NCBI GenBank assembly: GCA_036874045.1
Contig: CM072335.1
Span: forward strand, 15,210,001 to 15,274,000
Reading direction: 5' to 3'
Length of the DNA stretch: 64,000 nucleotides
Origin: Cymodocea nodosa
Lineage: Eukaryota; Streptophyta; Magnoliopsida; Alismatales; Cymodoceaceae
Translations under genes and position numbers: made by a program
Notes under the pieces: generated by a model
Seen by the model: the letters and a program-made list of their open reading frames with translations, nothing else
Told to the model about the DNA's origin: nothing
Databases searched by the model: none
In this document: positions 35,473 to 48,500 of the stretch, piece by piece
How the letters are laid out: each line of letters begins with the position of its first letter
Numbering within the stretch: position 1 is the first letter of the stretch

Positions 35473-37850
35473 TTACACATCACATAGCTTACAAATACCT
35501 AAATTTAATCTAATGTTGCAGAATGTATTTTCGTCTAGAGGTTTTGTAAATATATCAGCCAATTGATTTTTACTAGACACAAATTCTAATTTAATTTTTC
35601 CTTTAATTACGTTATCTCTTAGAAAATGATGTCTAACCTCTATATGTTTTGCTCTTGAATGTAATAGAGGATTTTTGGAAAGATTTATTGCAGAACTACT
35701 GTCACAATAAATCTCAGTTGTATCATAAGATAATCCAAAATCTTCTAAAGTTTGCCTTATCCACAGAATCTGAGTGCAACACAATGCTGCAGCAACATAT
35801 TCAGCTTCTGTAGTATAAAGTGCTACACAGTTTTACTTTTTACTAAACCATGACACCAAATTATTTCCCAATAATTGACATGTGCCACTGGTACTCTTTC
35901 TATCAGATTTAGATCCTTCATAATCAGCATCAGTATATCCTATAAGATCTATTGAACTATCCTTAGAATAATACAGTCTGAAATTTTTAGTTCCTTGTAT
36001 ATATCTAAATATTCTTTTAACTGCAATTAAGTGTGATTCCTTAGGATTAGATTGAAATCTAGCACAAACACACACAGCAAACATAATATCAGGTCTACTA
36101 GCAGTCAAATAAAGTAAAGAACCAATCATACTTCTGTATTTTCTTTGATCTATAGATTTTCCTATGTCATCAATATCTAACTTTAAAGTAGTACTCATAG
36201 GAGTTCCTCGAATCCTTGTATCATTAAAATTAAATTTTTTAAGCATTTCAACTGCATATTTTTCCTAATTTAAAAATATACCTTTATCCATTTGCTTAAT
36301 TTGAAGTCCTAGAAAATATGAAATTTCTCCTATCATACTCATTTCAAACTGATTAGTCATCTCTTCAGAGAATATTTCTATCAACTTATGAGAGGTTGCT
36401 CCAAAGATTATATCATCCACGTATATTTGAACAACAATCTGATCTTTACCATCTCTCTTAATAAATAGAGTATGATCCACTTTTCCCATGATATAGCCTT
36501 TTTCTATTAAAAAAGTAGACAATCTTTCATACCATGATCTAGGTGCTTGCTTCAAACCATATAAGGCTTTCTTCAATTTATACACAAAGTCAGGATTTTT
36601 AATATCTTCAAATCCAGGTGGTTGTTTTACATAGACTTCTTCATTAATTAAACCATTTAGAAATGCACTCTTTACATCCATTTGATATAATTTAAAATCC
36701 ATATAACAAGCATAGGCCAATAATATTCTAATACTTTCTAACTTACCCACAGGAGCAAATGTTTCATCATAATCTAATCCTTCTTCTTGTGTATACCCTT
36801 GTGCAACTAATCTAGCTTTATTCCTAATAATTTGACCAGTTTCATTAGTTTTGTTTCTAAAGATCCACTTTGTACCTATTATGGACTGATTTTCTGGTGG
36901 AGAAACTAATTCCCATACATCATTTCTAATGAATTGATTTAGTTCTTCTTGCATTGCCACTATCCAATTTTCATCAGATAATGCTTCTTGTATATTCCTT
37001 GGTTCCACCATAGAAACAAACATACACATACTATTTAAATTTACTGAAGCTCTAGTAGAGTAACCTACAAAAATTCCTTCATCTAATTTGGCTTGAAATT
37101 TATCCCTTTTATCCTTAGTATTAAGAATAAAACACTTGCACCCAAATGATTTTATATAGGAAATTTTTGGAACCCTATTAAACATAATTTCAAATAGAGT
37201 TTTATTAACATGAGGTCTTAAATGACTTCTGTTAATAACATAACAAGCTGTATTTACTGCTTCAGCCCAAAGATTTTGAGGTAACTTATGTTCATTCAAC
37301 ATAGTTCTGGCCATTTTTTGAAGTGATCTATTCTTTCTCTCAACAACACCATTTTGAGACGGTGCTCTTGGAAAAGAAAATCTGTGAGAAGTCATCTACT
37401 AAAATATACCCAAGTGTATCTAGAGAAGTCATCTACTAAAACAAATACATACCGTTTACCACCAAGACTCATGATTCTTGTTGGTTCAAATAGATCCATA
37501 TGTATAAGTTCTAAGACTCTCTTGCTTGAAATATCAGTTTTGGATTTAAAAGTGTTTTTGTGAAGTTTACCTAACTCACATGCATAACACATAAAGTTCT
37601 TTGAGTATTTAATCTTTGGTAAACCTCTCACTAAATGTTTTCTAGATAGTTTATGTAATAGTCTTATATTTATATGCCCAATCCTTCTATGCCATAGATA
37701 TGCATCACTAGTTTCAGCTAGCAAACATGAATTTAAATCAACTGCACCAGAAGGTAAAGATAAAATACATACAGAACCTTTTCTTTTAGCAATAAACTTA
37801 ATTTCATCTGTATTTTTATCAATTATTTTGCGTACATTATTTTCAAACAC
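35473..37850 (-). pseudogene. Copia pol of element B: integrase, RT, RNase H
   Basis: Minus strand. GAG-pre-integrase (W-H-R-R-I-G-H-I, 37770 region) and integrase core (H-M-D-L-F, then V-F-V-L-V-D-D-F-S-R) lead to N-G-V-V-E-R-K-N-R. RT follows (W-I-F-R-N-K, then R-L-V-A-Q-G-Y-T-Q-E-E-G-L-D-Y and Y-V-D-D-I-I-F-G). RNase H contains G-Y-T-D-A-D-Y, then E-I-Y-C-D-S-S-S-A-I and H-I-E-V-R-H-H-F-L-R. Domain order is that of Copia (INT before RT). Coding sequence is well preserved apart from a few breaks, pointing to a fairly young fossil. Confidence 0.92.
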
Positions 37851-37865
37851 TACATAATATCCATT

Positions 37866-40375
37866 TTAAGTTAGTTTTATGACACTCAGCAAATTAAATC
37901 CTAGGTTTTCTACATATAGTACATTCGAAATAACACAAGTAGGAGTTATTTGAACATTGCCCATACCTATGATTTTATCTTCGCTTTTGTTTCCAAATGT
38001 TACACTTCCTTTCATGGTATTTGTAAAATTTTGTAATAGACTTTTTTGTCCGGTCATGTGACTTGACACTCCACTATCCAAGATCCATTTTGATGTTGTT
38101 TCCTCTTGTAACACAATTAAGAAGAACTTTTTCTTGGTACCCAATGTTGTTGAGGAGCAAGTTCATTAAACACATATTTCTTCTTTTTGTTTAAAAATAG
38201 TTTAACATTATCATTTATATTCTTATTAGTTGTAAGTACTATTGATTTATCATTAGCTTCATACTCACATATAGCATTATTGCTTTTGCAATCATTCTTT
38301 TTGTTTGCAGATGTAGTATAATCAAGACCAAACATATTTTTATCAGATGTTAATTTATTTTGGTCATGCTTATACAATTCTGTAAGTTCATAACAAGATT
38401 TTGTACTTGTATTAACACTTTCCGTACATACAAAATCTTTTTCTACACAAGAATTTTTTGTTTTATCACATGTAGAATGAGTAATTGGTCCAATACTAGT
38501 GCATTGAATTACATGCTTAGGTTTCTGAATTTTCAGTTTACTACAATTGTCTTAAATTTTAGAAACATTAGAAACTGAATTTCCAGAACAAGAAACAAGA
38601 TTTTTAGAAACATTTATAGTCATGTTAGATGTACAATTTGACAAATCACATTGATTTATATTATTACTGCATGATTCATCCCTTGAAGTACCTACTTCTA
38701 CATATTTGTTACCTTGTTTCATAATAAAAGGAATTTTAGTCTTAGATTTACTTGAACTGCAACTAATAAATCCTTTATTGGCTTGAGATTCAGGATATTC
38801 AGGATAATCAAATCCTAAGCCAAATTTATAAGACACCGTAGGGGTACTAGTTAGTTTGTCTAACTTAGTTTGACTTAAATTTCATTTCTCAATGGTAGAA
38901 TTTAAATCTTGCTCTCTCAGTTTTAATTTATCTATCTCTAATTCAAGTTCATTTATATTTTTTCTCAACATTACATTTTCAGATTCTATCTTTAATTTTT
39001 CAGCATTTATATTCTGTATTTGTTCATTCGAGATACATTCATTAAATCTAAATTTTTGCAAATCTCTAGCATGATTTTCATTATCACATTTAAACTTTTC
39101 TAAAGTAGTAGACATGAAACAATTTTCTTCTTCCATAATGGATGAAGATTTTCTAATATTCTTATTTTCCAGTTTACATACTTTAAGTTTTTGTAATAAT
39201 GCATGATAAGCACATAATAATTCATCAAAGTTGAAATCTGAATGACTTTCAGGATCAGATATTACCTCAAACTCATCTGCCATGAAGCACACATGAGCAA
39301 CGTCTTCTAACTCTTGTTCTCCTTCTGAATGTGAAGATTTTGATGCTGATTCCTCAGATTCAGACTCTTCAGACGTGTCATCCCAAGTGACCGTCAAAGC
39401 CTTTTTCTTGTAAAACTTTTTCTGAGTTTTCTGAGCCGTCTTCTTCTGATTTGTCCTACTTTGCTTTTCATTTTTCCTCATAGGACAATCTGGAGAAAGA
39501 TGTCCAGGTTTCTTATAGTTATAACATACATACTTTCTGGATGAAGAATTCTTGTCATTCAATGATTTTGACGTTGAGGGTTTATCATTTTTGTTCCTTT
39601 GCTGTTTCCTAGCTTTCCATGCTTTCTTGAATTTCCTAGTCAGCAAAATCAAATCCTCGTCAGAATCAGTAGATATATTAGAATCTAAATTAATTTCGAA
39701 GGCTATTTCTTTCTTCATTTTTAGTTTGTTGTGACTCAGTGATTCATTTAATTGAACTTCATAAGCTGTTAAATTTCCTATAAGTTCATTCATAGTATAA
39801 ACATTTAAATCTCGTGATTCCTCAATTGATGTTACTTTCTGAGACCATTTAGAACTTAGGGATCTGAGAATTTTCCTCACCAAATCCTTCTATTAAAAAT
39901 TCTTTCTTAAACATTTTAAAGAGTTTATGATATCAAGAAATCTAGAAAACATCTTAGAAATATTTTCGTCTTCATGCATCTTAAAGAGTTCATACTTATG
40001 AATCAACATGTTTATTTTTGTCTCTTTAACTTGAAAAGTACATTCATGTGAAACTTCTAATGCATGCCACACCTCATAAGCAGATTTATATACTGACACT
40101 TTACTGAACTGATCATAACTCAATGCACGGAATAAAATATTTAAGCCCTTAGCATTCAGAGTTTCATTTTCTTTTTCAGTAATTGTCCAAGTATTATAAG
40201 GAGTAGTTAACAGAGTATATGGTTTAGAAATCATGAACCACAATTTATGATCTATACTTTGAAGAAAAATAGTCATCCTATATTTCCAATATTCAAAATG
40301 TATTCCATCAAATAAAGGAGGACGATTAAGATTTTGGCCTTCATATAAAGAAAAATTACCATTTCCAGTAGCCAT
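37866..40375 (-). pseudogene. Copia gag and protease of element B
   Basis: The gag start is at 40375 (M-A-T-G-N-G-N-F-S-L-Y), with the N-terminal UBN2-type region (F-D-G-I-H-F-E-Y-W-K-Y-R-M) and a zinc knuckle near 39500 followed by a Ser/Glu-rich segment and a long coiled coil down to about 38500. The aspartic protease signature W-I-L-D-S-G-V-S-S-H-M-T-G lies at about 38060-38100. The long C-terminal gag is usual for SIRE elements. It is broken in a few places. Confidence 0.9.
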
Positions 40376-40561
40376 TTTACCTTAGATTTTTCAACCTATT
40401 TGATTTTAAACAGTCTAAAAACTTTAAAACAATTTGAGCCTTAAATCAAGAAAGTTAAATGAATGCTTAGATATTAATTTCTGTTTAAAAACAAGGAAGG
40501 TAGAATAAGCAATGATATTAAATAAGTTTGTATCAATTTTATGTCAAAGATTATTCACAAA

Positions 40562-40573
40562 GCTCTGATACCA
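40562..40573 (-). promoter_or_regulatory. Primer-binding site of element B (tRNA-iMet type)
   Basis: The minus strand reads tggtatcagagc, complementary to the 3' end of plant initiator tRNA-Met, two bases inside the LTR end. It fixes the polarity of the element. Confidence 0.93.
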
Positions 40574-40575
40574 CT

Positions 40576-42143
40576 TGTAGGATCATATGGCTACACAAGA
40601 GGGGGGTGAATTGTGTATTTTTAATATTTTTTGAAATATAATTGAAACTTTAAAACTCAAAAATAGGTCGAGACATTGTTTTCATAAAATCATTTTTATT
40701 CAAGGTTTCAATTACAATATACAATTCAATTCTCCTTAGAAATTGTAGATGCAATTATATTTCGATACCATACATCTAAACAATTTCATAACTACAAATA
40801 GAGAAAACTAATTTGCGGAATTTAAAACTTTTCTCCTTGTTTGAGATCTTTTTTCTTCTTCTTTTTCTTCTTCAGCAATTCTTTAGTGACGAATATCTTG
40901 TCTTTTCATGCTTCACCGAATTTGCTTTCTTCTTATACTTTAAATCTTCAGTGACGAAAATCTTACCTTTTTATGCTTCATTAAACTTTCTTCCACTTGA
41001 GAGATTTTCCCGAGAAGGTGTTTTTGATCCCTAAAAAAGATTTTTCTTTTGGTGCACAGGGATGTTTTGATCAACGAGAATTCTATACCTTTTATACTGT
41101 ATCTTCATTTCATGCATATCCTTCACGTTTAACCACTATCAGTTTTCCACTTCTCCATGTCTTTCCTTTTTCCATCATCAAAACACACATGTTCTAACCC
41201 ACGTTTATATTTTGAATTTTCTTTAATCATCAATCCTAGATCTCTGAAAAATTTCTTGCAAAATAAACTTTCTCGTCCAAAAATTTTTCATCAGTGTAAT
41301 AAGAAGTCGTTACTTTAATGTTAACTAAACGAGTAACACAAGTATATATATAACTTAACGTTTCTAACTTAACGAGTTCCTCATGTGCCATTTCACGTGA
41401 CAAGTACTGTAGCTAACTCAACGAACTAAGTCTGTGGTGTTATGCTATCTCAACGAACCATCTCCGTTGTGTTATGATAACTCAACGAACCATTTTCGTT
41501 GTGTTATGATAACTCAACGAATCAGTAATACACAAATGTTTTTATAATAAGAATTTTACCACGTGCAAAAAATAACAACTTATGTTTATAACGCTAACCT
41601 AACGCGTTGCCTTAGTGTTCAATATAGCAACTCAATGCGTTTAGTTATGTTAACTTAACGAGTTAAACATGTGCACCTCACGTGATACAATACAACATTC
41701 GTAACTTATAATTTCACCACGTGTATAACACTAACTTAACAAGTTCGTCTCTTCTTTTACTCACTAACTTAACGAGTTATCACGTGACCTATTTTAACCT
41801 TTAAGTCTCTAACTTAACGAGTTCTCACGTGACCTCTATACAAACAAAACTCTAACTTAACGAGTTGTCTAAACGTGCACTGTTCATGATACAGAAGATA
41901 TAACATTAAAACATATCATGCTTTTCAATAAAAACACACGTTAACTTAACATTTAGCTAAATGAGAAATTAATGCAACGAAACGACTAGTTATTAACTTC
42001 AGATCCAATACAGACAAGTATTTATATCAGTAAGCTTTTTCTGTATTAATTGATGATTTTAATTTCTTTTCACAAGCAATAGTAATTGAGCAAATATGAT
42101 TATTTTTATTCGGCACACATCATCAAAACAAAAATACTCAACA
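40576..42143 (-). repeat. 5' LTR of element B
   Basis: 1568-bp LTR with TG...CA ends: tgtaggatcatatgg at 40576 and aaatactcaaca ending at 42143. The inner end has the gaggggggtgaattgtg block also seen in the A and C LTRs. A U3 motif array lies at 41320-41970, with a TATA-like tataaaagg on the minus strand near 41090. It interrupts the G1 integrase; the five bases taact follow at 42144-42148, but the matching duplicate is lost with the 3' end. Confidence 0.88.
41320..41970 (-). promoter_or_regulatory. TAACTNNNCGR motif array in element B U3
   Basis: At least fifteen copies by eye of taactcaacga, taacttaacgagtt and relatives on both strands, for example around 41403, 41450, 41483, 41765 and 41812. 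Alternating orientations make hairpins of 10-12 bp. The array is upstream of the TATA-like site, so it occupies the enhancer position of the LTR. Confidence 0.7.
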
Positions 42144-42647
42144 TAACTTTTTCCATATACTATCCTAAAATGTGACATACTTAAGCTCGTCTTATAAGCA
42201 GTTCTATAGGCCCAAAGTGCATCTATTAATCTATCAGCCCAATCTTTCCTAGTACGATTTACTACTTTTTCTAAGATTAACTTAATTTGTTTTGTTTGCA
42301 CTTTCTACTTGTCTACTTGTTTGTAAATGATATGATGTTACTATTTTATGATTTATTCTATATTTCTTCATTAAGGCTTCAAAACTTCTATTACAGAAAG
42401 GAGTTCCTCTATCACTAATAATAGCTTTAGGTATTCCAAATCTAGCAATTATATTAGTTCTTATAAAATTTATTACCACTTTGTTGTCATTAGTTTTTGT
42501 AGGAATAACTTCTATCCATTTAGATACATAATCCACCCCCGACAATATATAATTAAATTCATTAGAAATAGCAAAATGGACCCATAAAATCTATTCCCCA
42601 CACATCAAAGATTTCAACCTCAATAATAGGATTCAGAGGCATCATAT

Positions 42648-44507
42648 TGTTAGGAACGAATGACTTCACCAGAGGGGGGGTGAATGGTGAACAGAGTGTA
42701 ATTTAGCCTATTTTTAACTTTATTGACTAATTTGATTAATCTGAATGCACAAGAACTAATCAGATAAAAATAACATGCACAATGGAAATAAAAGAAACAC
42801 AAGGAAATTTTAGGTGGTTCACCAACTTGGCTAGTCACCCCCAAGGGTCACTTGGGCTTCACTAAGTGTTTCAACCAACACTTACACACTTGCTTTCAGG
42901 TCGAAGCAAGAACCAACCACACAGAAGTTTTCAAGTACAAACTCTAGAAAACCAACACTCAGAAGTTTTTAGGTATAAACTCTAGAAAACCAACCTCTTG
43001 AGTTTTCAGGTCGAAACTCAAACCAATAGCTGAATGTAGCTTTCAGGTTGAAGCCATGAACCAAATGATCCTTCTTGGATCAGACTTTCAGCACATGGAG
43101 AGCTTTAAGAATCTTCTTGTAAATCCAACTTTCAATCGATTCTTTGTTGAACTGAATTTGAGCTTTCTTCTATATCAGTAATTGATCTGCAATGTATACT
43201 GTATCTTTATATGTATATGAGCAAAAGCTATGTAAATCCATTGTCTGTATCTTGTATATATACCTGATATGTACAACAATCATATTTTCTTCCAACGGAT
43301 GTATTCTACTGTACTTGATTAGATTCAAGTCCCAATACGGTAAGTGACCGTTCAGAAAAACGTTTCAAGTCAACTTACCGATTTTCCTGTTCTTTCGGAT
43401 AGTTAGCTATGCAACTCTCCGAAGAGTAACTGTAACTCACCGAAAGATCACTTGTCCTTTACTGCCAGGTAGGATTCCAAAATATTTAAATGTGAGCTGT
43501 CATCTAATCGGATACTTATAACTATAACTCACTGAACAATTATATACTTGACTTTGTGAACTTTCTGATTTTAAATTAGGACGTGCATAAAAAGACTGAC
43601 TTAAATTTCGGAAGGTTATCCTATAACTCATTGAAATTCTTCAAGATTACGGATAGTTATTTTTCTAACTCTCCGAAAACTTATTTGAGCCACTGTTTGG
43701 AATTCTACACGTGGAAAATTCAATGACTTAAGTTTCGGATGGTTAAACTGTAACTCACCGAAACTCTTTTGAAATTTCGGATAGTTATCCTTCTAACTCT
43801 TCGAAAACCTATTTGAGCATTTGTTTGGATTTCTGCACGTGGGAAATTCACTGACTTAAGTTTCGGATAGTTAAACTGTAACTTACCGAAACTCTCTTTT
43901 AAATTTCGGATAGTTATCTAACTCTCCAATTTTCCCATTTAAACTTTCAATTGCCGGCTTCTCCATTTTGCACGTGCGTAATAAAATGACTTAAGTTCTG
44001 GAAAGTTATGTCTGTAACTTATCGAAAAACACGAATAGTTATCTAACTCTCCGAAAAGAAAACTCGGATAGTTATCTAACTCTCTAACAAGTCCTTTAAG
44101 CTTCCGTTCTGTATTTCTGCACGTGATTTATTGAATGACTTAAGTTTCGGATAGTTAGCCTTTCTAACTTTCTGATTTTCCCTTTTTCTTTCGGATAGTT
44201 AACTCCATAACTCTTCGATCATTCAACCAACTTAACTGTCTGATATAATAACTCTCCGAAGGCTTTGTAAAATTCGGATAGTTATCCTTCTAATTGTCCG
44301 ATAGTCTTGCTGCTGATTTACTCTTGCTCTTCGGATACTTAGACTTGTAACTGTCTGATTTTTCTGTAGCTCTATAGCAATATCTTCTAGAACTTTCTCC
44401 ATCTGTTCGTTTGCTTTCTGATCTTTTGCTAAGCTAACATATCTATGAAATACAATTTGGTTTCCTCACATAGGTTTTTGCATTATCAAAATACTAGGGT
44501 CCTATCA
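42648..44507 (-). mobile_element. Solo LTR C in G1 integrase, perfect TSD
   Basis: 1860-bp LTR, tgttaggaacgaatg on the left and gggtcctatca on the right, flanked by identical catat at 42643-42647 and 44508-44512. The left end carries agaggggggggtgaatggtg, like LTRs A and B, and a block reading gaaattttaggtggttcacc common in SIRE-type LTR ends, so the sense strand is minus. A very large motif array (43330-44350) lies in U3, and a TATA-like tatataaag-type site on the minus strand lies near 43210. No internal region. Confidence 0.94.
43330..44350 (-). promoter_or_regulatory. TAACTNNNCGR motif array in solo LTR C
   Basis: About 1 kb dominated by taactctccgaaa, taactcaccgaaact, tttcggatagttat and relatives, alternating in orientation, with interspersed gcacgtg words. 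More than twenty copies by eye. It is the largest such array in the window. Confidence 0.75.
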
Positions 44508-45911
44508 CATATTCCTCTTTGATATCCTTCCTACTTGTTGACATCTGAAACAACTTAAGCAATATATATGAGCATCTTTGAATAGTGTTTGCCAATAGGA
44601 TCCGCATTGTAGAATTTTGGCAGTAGTTTTCCCTCAACCAAAATGTCCTCCACATGCTTGGTCATGGAAGAAAGATAATATACTCTGATATTCAGTTTCT
44701 GAAACACACCTCCTTAAAACCGAATCAGGACATTTCTTAAATAAGTATTGGTCTTCCCAATAGTAATATTTCACTCTTGAAAAGAACAATTTCTTATGCT
44801 CTCTATTCCAATCTTTAGGTGTTAAACCAGTAACTAAGTAATTAACTATGTCTGCATACCAAGGCATTGTGTTTATGGTCATTAATTATTTATCAAGAAA
44901 ATTATCCTTAATTTCAATGTTTGATTTTTCTATTTCTAATCTTAATAAATGGTCTGCTACTACATTCTCACATCCTTTTTTATCTTTAATTTCTAGATCA
45001 AATTCTTGCAATAACAATATCTAGTGGATCAACCTAGGTTTAATCTCTTTCTTTGCTATTAGGTGTTTTAAAGCTAAATGAACCATGTATACTATCACTT
45101 TAGCTCCAATTAAATATGATCTAAACTTTTCTAAGGCAAACACAACAGTTAATAGTTCTTTTTAAGTAGTTGTATAATTAACTTGAGCATCATTTAAAGT
45201 TTTGCTTGCATAATGAATCACTCTAAGAGATTTTTCTATCTTCTATCCTAACACTGCTTCTATAGTAAAATCAAATGCATCGCACATTAATTCAAATGGA
45301 TGGCTCCAATTAGGTGCTTGTATTATAGGAGTTGAAATTAAGCTAGATTTAAGTTTGAAAAATGCTTCTTTGCATTTCTTATCAAAGTTAAATGGAACAT
45401 CTTTTAATAGATTAGTTAAAGGCCTAGCTATTTTACTAAAATCTTTAATGAATCTTCTATAAAATCCTGCATATCTTAGAAATGATCTAATATCTTTTAC
45501 TGATTTAGGTTCTATTAGATTAAAAATTACTTCTATTTTAGCTTTATCTACTTCCAACCCTTTCATTGAAACAACATATCCCAAGACTATTCCTTATTTA
45601 ACCATGAAGTGATATTTTTCCCAATTTAGAACTAGATTCTTTTCCACACAGTGTTTTAATACTTGGTCTACATTGTTTAAACACACTTCATATAAAGTTC
45701 CATATACAATAAAATCATCCATAAATATTTCTAAAAAAACTTTAGTCATTCTAGTAAATATGCCCTATAGACACCTTTGAAAAGTAGTTGGTGCATTACA
45801 TAATCTGAATGGCATCCTCTTAAAAACATAAGTTCCATTAGGACATGTGAAAGTTGTTTTCTCTTAATCCTCTAATGCTACTAGAACTTGGTTATATCCT
45901 GAATATCTGTT

Positions 45912-48148
45912 TGGTGTGAAAAGTTAAATCAGAAAACTTATCTATTTGTTTTTATGCTTATATTAATAAGTTCTTTCAGAAGTAAATAAACAACTTTTCA
46001 CACCAATTAGATATTAAGTCCAATTTGTATTTTTAACTACAAGTGCATAGTGTATATTTTATTTGTGTGCAAGTACAAGTCGATCCCATAGAGATTAAGT
46101 AAGAATTGTGTACTTTTTGATTTTTATATTGGAGTTTATATGTGTTCAGTTAAGCACTTTGTTGAGTTATAGTTAACTCAACGGACTTAGTTCGTGAAGT
46201 TACAGCTAACTCAGTAGACTAACTTTGTAGACTTAAGTTAACTCCACGAGCCTACCTTTCTAGTTAAATACTACTATTCATAGAAGAATTCAGCCATCCA
46301 TTGAGCGATTCCATAGAATGTAAATAACATCAATTAAGCTTTTTAATGTTAGTTAATCTGAGATTTGTCATTAAGCAACACTAATATGCAAATATTTCAA
46401 ACAGTAACCATTAAGATATTTAAGTATCCTAACGAATCAATTTCAGTAAACAATAAAACTATTTTCTATTTTCTTAATCAAACAAACATAAAGCATTCAC
46501 ATTAGTGACAGTGATAACATTAATCATGATACAAGGCAAATAATACAACACTTTAATACTAAATGTAAATATAGATAATTATTTATTTTTGGTATTATTA
46601 TTTTGATATGTTCTTGAAGATGAGCAAAAAGTGAAATGTAAAAATCTCTATCGATAGTAAGAACTTCTGTCACTACATGTGATGCGATTATACCACTGAA
46701 AACTTAATCACTTACAATTTTGCCTCCTCTCCCTATAGTGAACCAAGAATTGTAAGTTGATCTCCTCTTCAGCATATTGGCATCAACTCGAAACTAAGGC
46801 TAGAAGTTTTACGATCTCCTGAGATATGAGTCGGTGTTTGGTAAAAATGGCTTGCCTACTTGCAGCACGATCACTCCTCACAATGGTTGTCAGTCACCAT
46901 CTTTGGCTCGAAATGGACCTGACATCTAGAAAGTATCCTCATAGACCTTCGATGGTTGGTGATTTTGGTGGTGTTGTGGAGCTTCAAGGAACTTTCAACG
47001 CTTTCTATAGTTAGCGCAGTCTTCCACCTCACACTTTCTTCGTCTTTCTCCTCTTCTTTTATATTTCTTCCAGTAGTAACTATTTCTACTTAAATGATCG
47101 GTTGAATTTCCTTCATTCATATCAATGATGGTGATTTCTTCTTCATTCCACAAGTTAATTCCTATGTGATACATGCAATCGTGACTTTCCTTTGAATTTC
47201 CTGTTTCTACAACTGCTATAGTGGCATATTAGAAAATAAATGGTCTGTGAAGTTAATGTAACTCAATGAACTTACTTCGTTGATTTAACTATAAAACACG
47301 TGCAATAAAGAAATACTTATAAGCTTATAACACTAACACAACGTGTTACCTTAGTGTATATTCAAGTAACTCAACACATATAGTTATGTTAACTTAACGA
47401 GTTAAACATGTGCAGCTCATGTGATATAATAAAGCATTTAAATTCAACACGTGCATAATTCTAACTTAACGAGTTCAGATATACAACTTACAATTTTTAC
47501 TCGCTAACTCAACGAGTTCTCATGTAATCTTTTTACACCTTTAAACCTGTAACTTAACAAGTTGGCACGTGATCTTTCGACAAAAAGAATACTAACACAA
47601 TGAGTTGTTACTGTGCACCTGTACATGATATAAATATGTGCAAATAAAATAGATCATGCTTAATACTATAAAACCACACTTAAATCAGGTTTTCAGATTA
47701 CGACACGTGTCCTTAGTAAGTTTTATGATAAAAAGATATTTCGAATACTTGCAAACCTAACTATCCGATGCTTAAATGCATTTCGGATAGTTAGCACCTA
47801 ACTTACCAAAATTTCACTTAAGTCATGTATTAAGGTTAAAACACATGTACTCTAAGAAATAATAAAATATTATTTAAGCATTTAAAACACAACTGTCTAG
47901 TACATGAAATGTAACTCTATGAAATAATAGATAATTTGGATACTTAAGAATTTCAAAGCCTGTAACTCACCAACAGTTCAGAAATGTACTTAATTAACAC
48001 TGATTCTTTTAAATTATGCATATTCTTTCATTTAAGCATATAAGAGTGCAATTATAACATAATAGCTTAATTCTCATATGATAAGCTAAATATTATGCAA
48101 TTAACCATTATTTAACCATTAATATTATGCACTTTTTCATTCTAAACA
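45912..48148 (-). repeat. 3' LTR of G3 (G family, copy 1)
   Basis: Starts tggtgtgaaaagtt and ends attctaaaca (TG...CA). It matches 57786-59951 in reverse complement along its whole length. Motif arrays lie at 46150-46250 and 47250-47830. The conserved block tacaagtgcatagtgtatat plus ggtcgatcccatagag lies near the outer end. Confidence 0.88.
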
Positions 48149-48500
48149 CTTCTCCCATACTTAACTTCATTAATGCTTCATAACTGATATTTTTGTCATT
48201 TATATTTTCTCCTCCTTGAAAATTATTATTTCTCCAATTAGGGTTATAAGAATTTCCAAAGTTATCTTTCTAGTTTCTAGCATAATAATATCTAAGTCAT
48301 TAATATTTGTATTCTTTTTTATTAGTTTTTGATTTAATGATAACTCCTCTATTTTCTTTGTTAACTCAGTTAATTTGACTTCAAGTATAGTACTTGAATC
48401 TGTTTTATGCATTCTCCTTGGTAATATTCTTTTATCTATAATAGCCTCAACTAAGTTTTCCCACTGAGCAGTTCTTTTTGCAAAGTTTTCTAAATATACC

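Larger units (their letters stand above)
33681..42143 (-). mobile_element. SIRE-type Copia element B (5' LTR, gag, pol; 3' end lost)
   Basis: Fossil element on the minus strand: 5' LTR 42143-40576, primer site 40573-40562, long gag, protease, integrase, RT, RNase H to 35473, about 1 kb of post-pol non-coding sequence, a purine motif near 34403-34416, a motif array and the first part of an ORF3 at 33909. The RT motifs (Q-I-Y-V-D-D-I-I-F-G-A-T and F-E-M-S-M-I-G-E) are typical of the SIRE/Maximus lineage. The 3' LTR is missing, cut off by the inverted gag piece. About half a dozen or more breaks lie in gag-pol. Its 5' LTR lies within the integrase region of Gypsy element G1, so B is younger than G1. 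Confidence 0.9.
42144..45911 (-). mobile_element. Athila-like Gypsy element G1 pol fragment
   Basis: Fossil Gypsy pol on the minus strand, order RT - RNase H - integrase. RT (45911-45243) contains R-Y-S-G-Y-N-Q and E-K-T-T-F-T-C-P-N-G-T-Y, an F-M-D-D-F block and N-L-V-L-N-W-E-K. The integrase zinc finger is at 44882-44640. The integrase core and the A-L-W-A-Y-R-T-A-Y-K-T block are at 42545-42144. It is cut on the left by element B, in the middle by solo LTR C and on the right by element G3. It is broken in many places and is the oldest layer in this part of the stack. Confidence 0.88.

Noticed and set aside
43330-44350. CRISPR-like repeat array
   Set aside because: The repeats are degenerate, alternate in orientation and have no uniform spacers. 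This is plant DNA inside an LTR.
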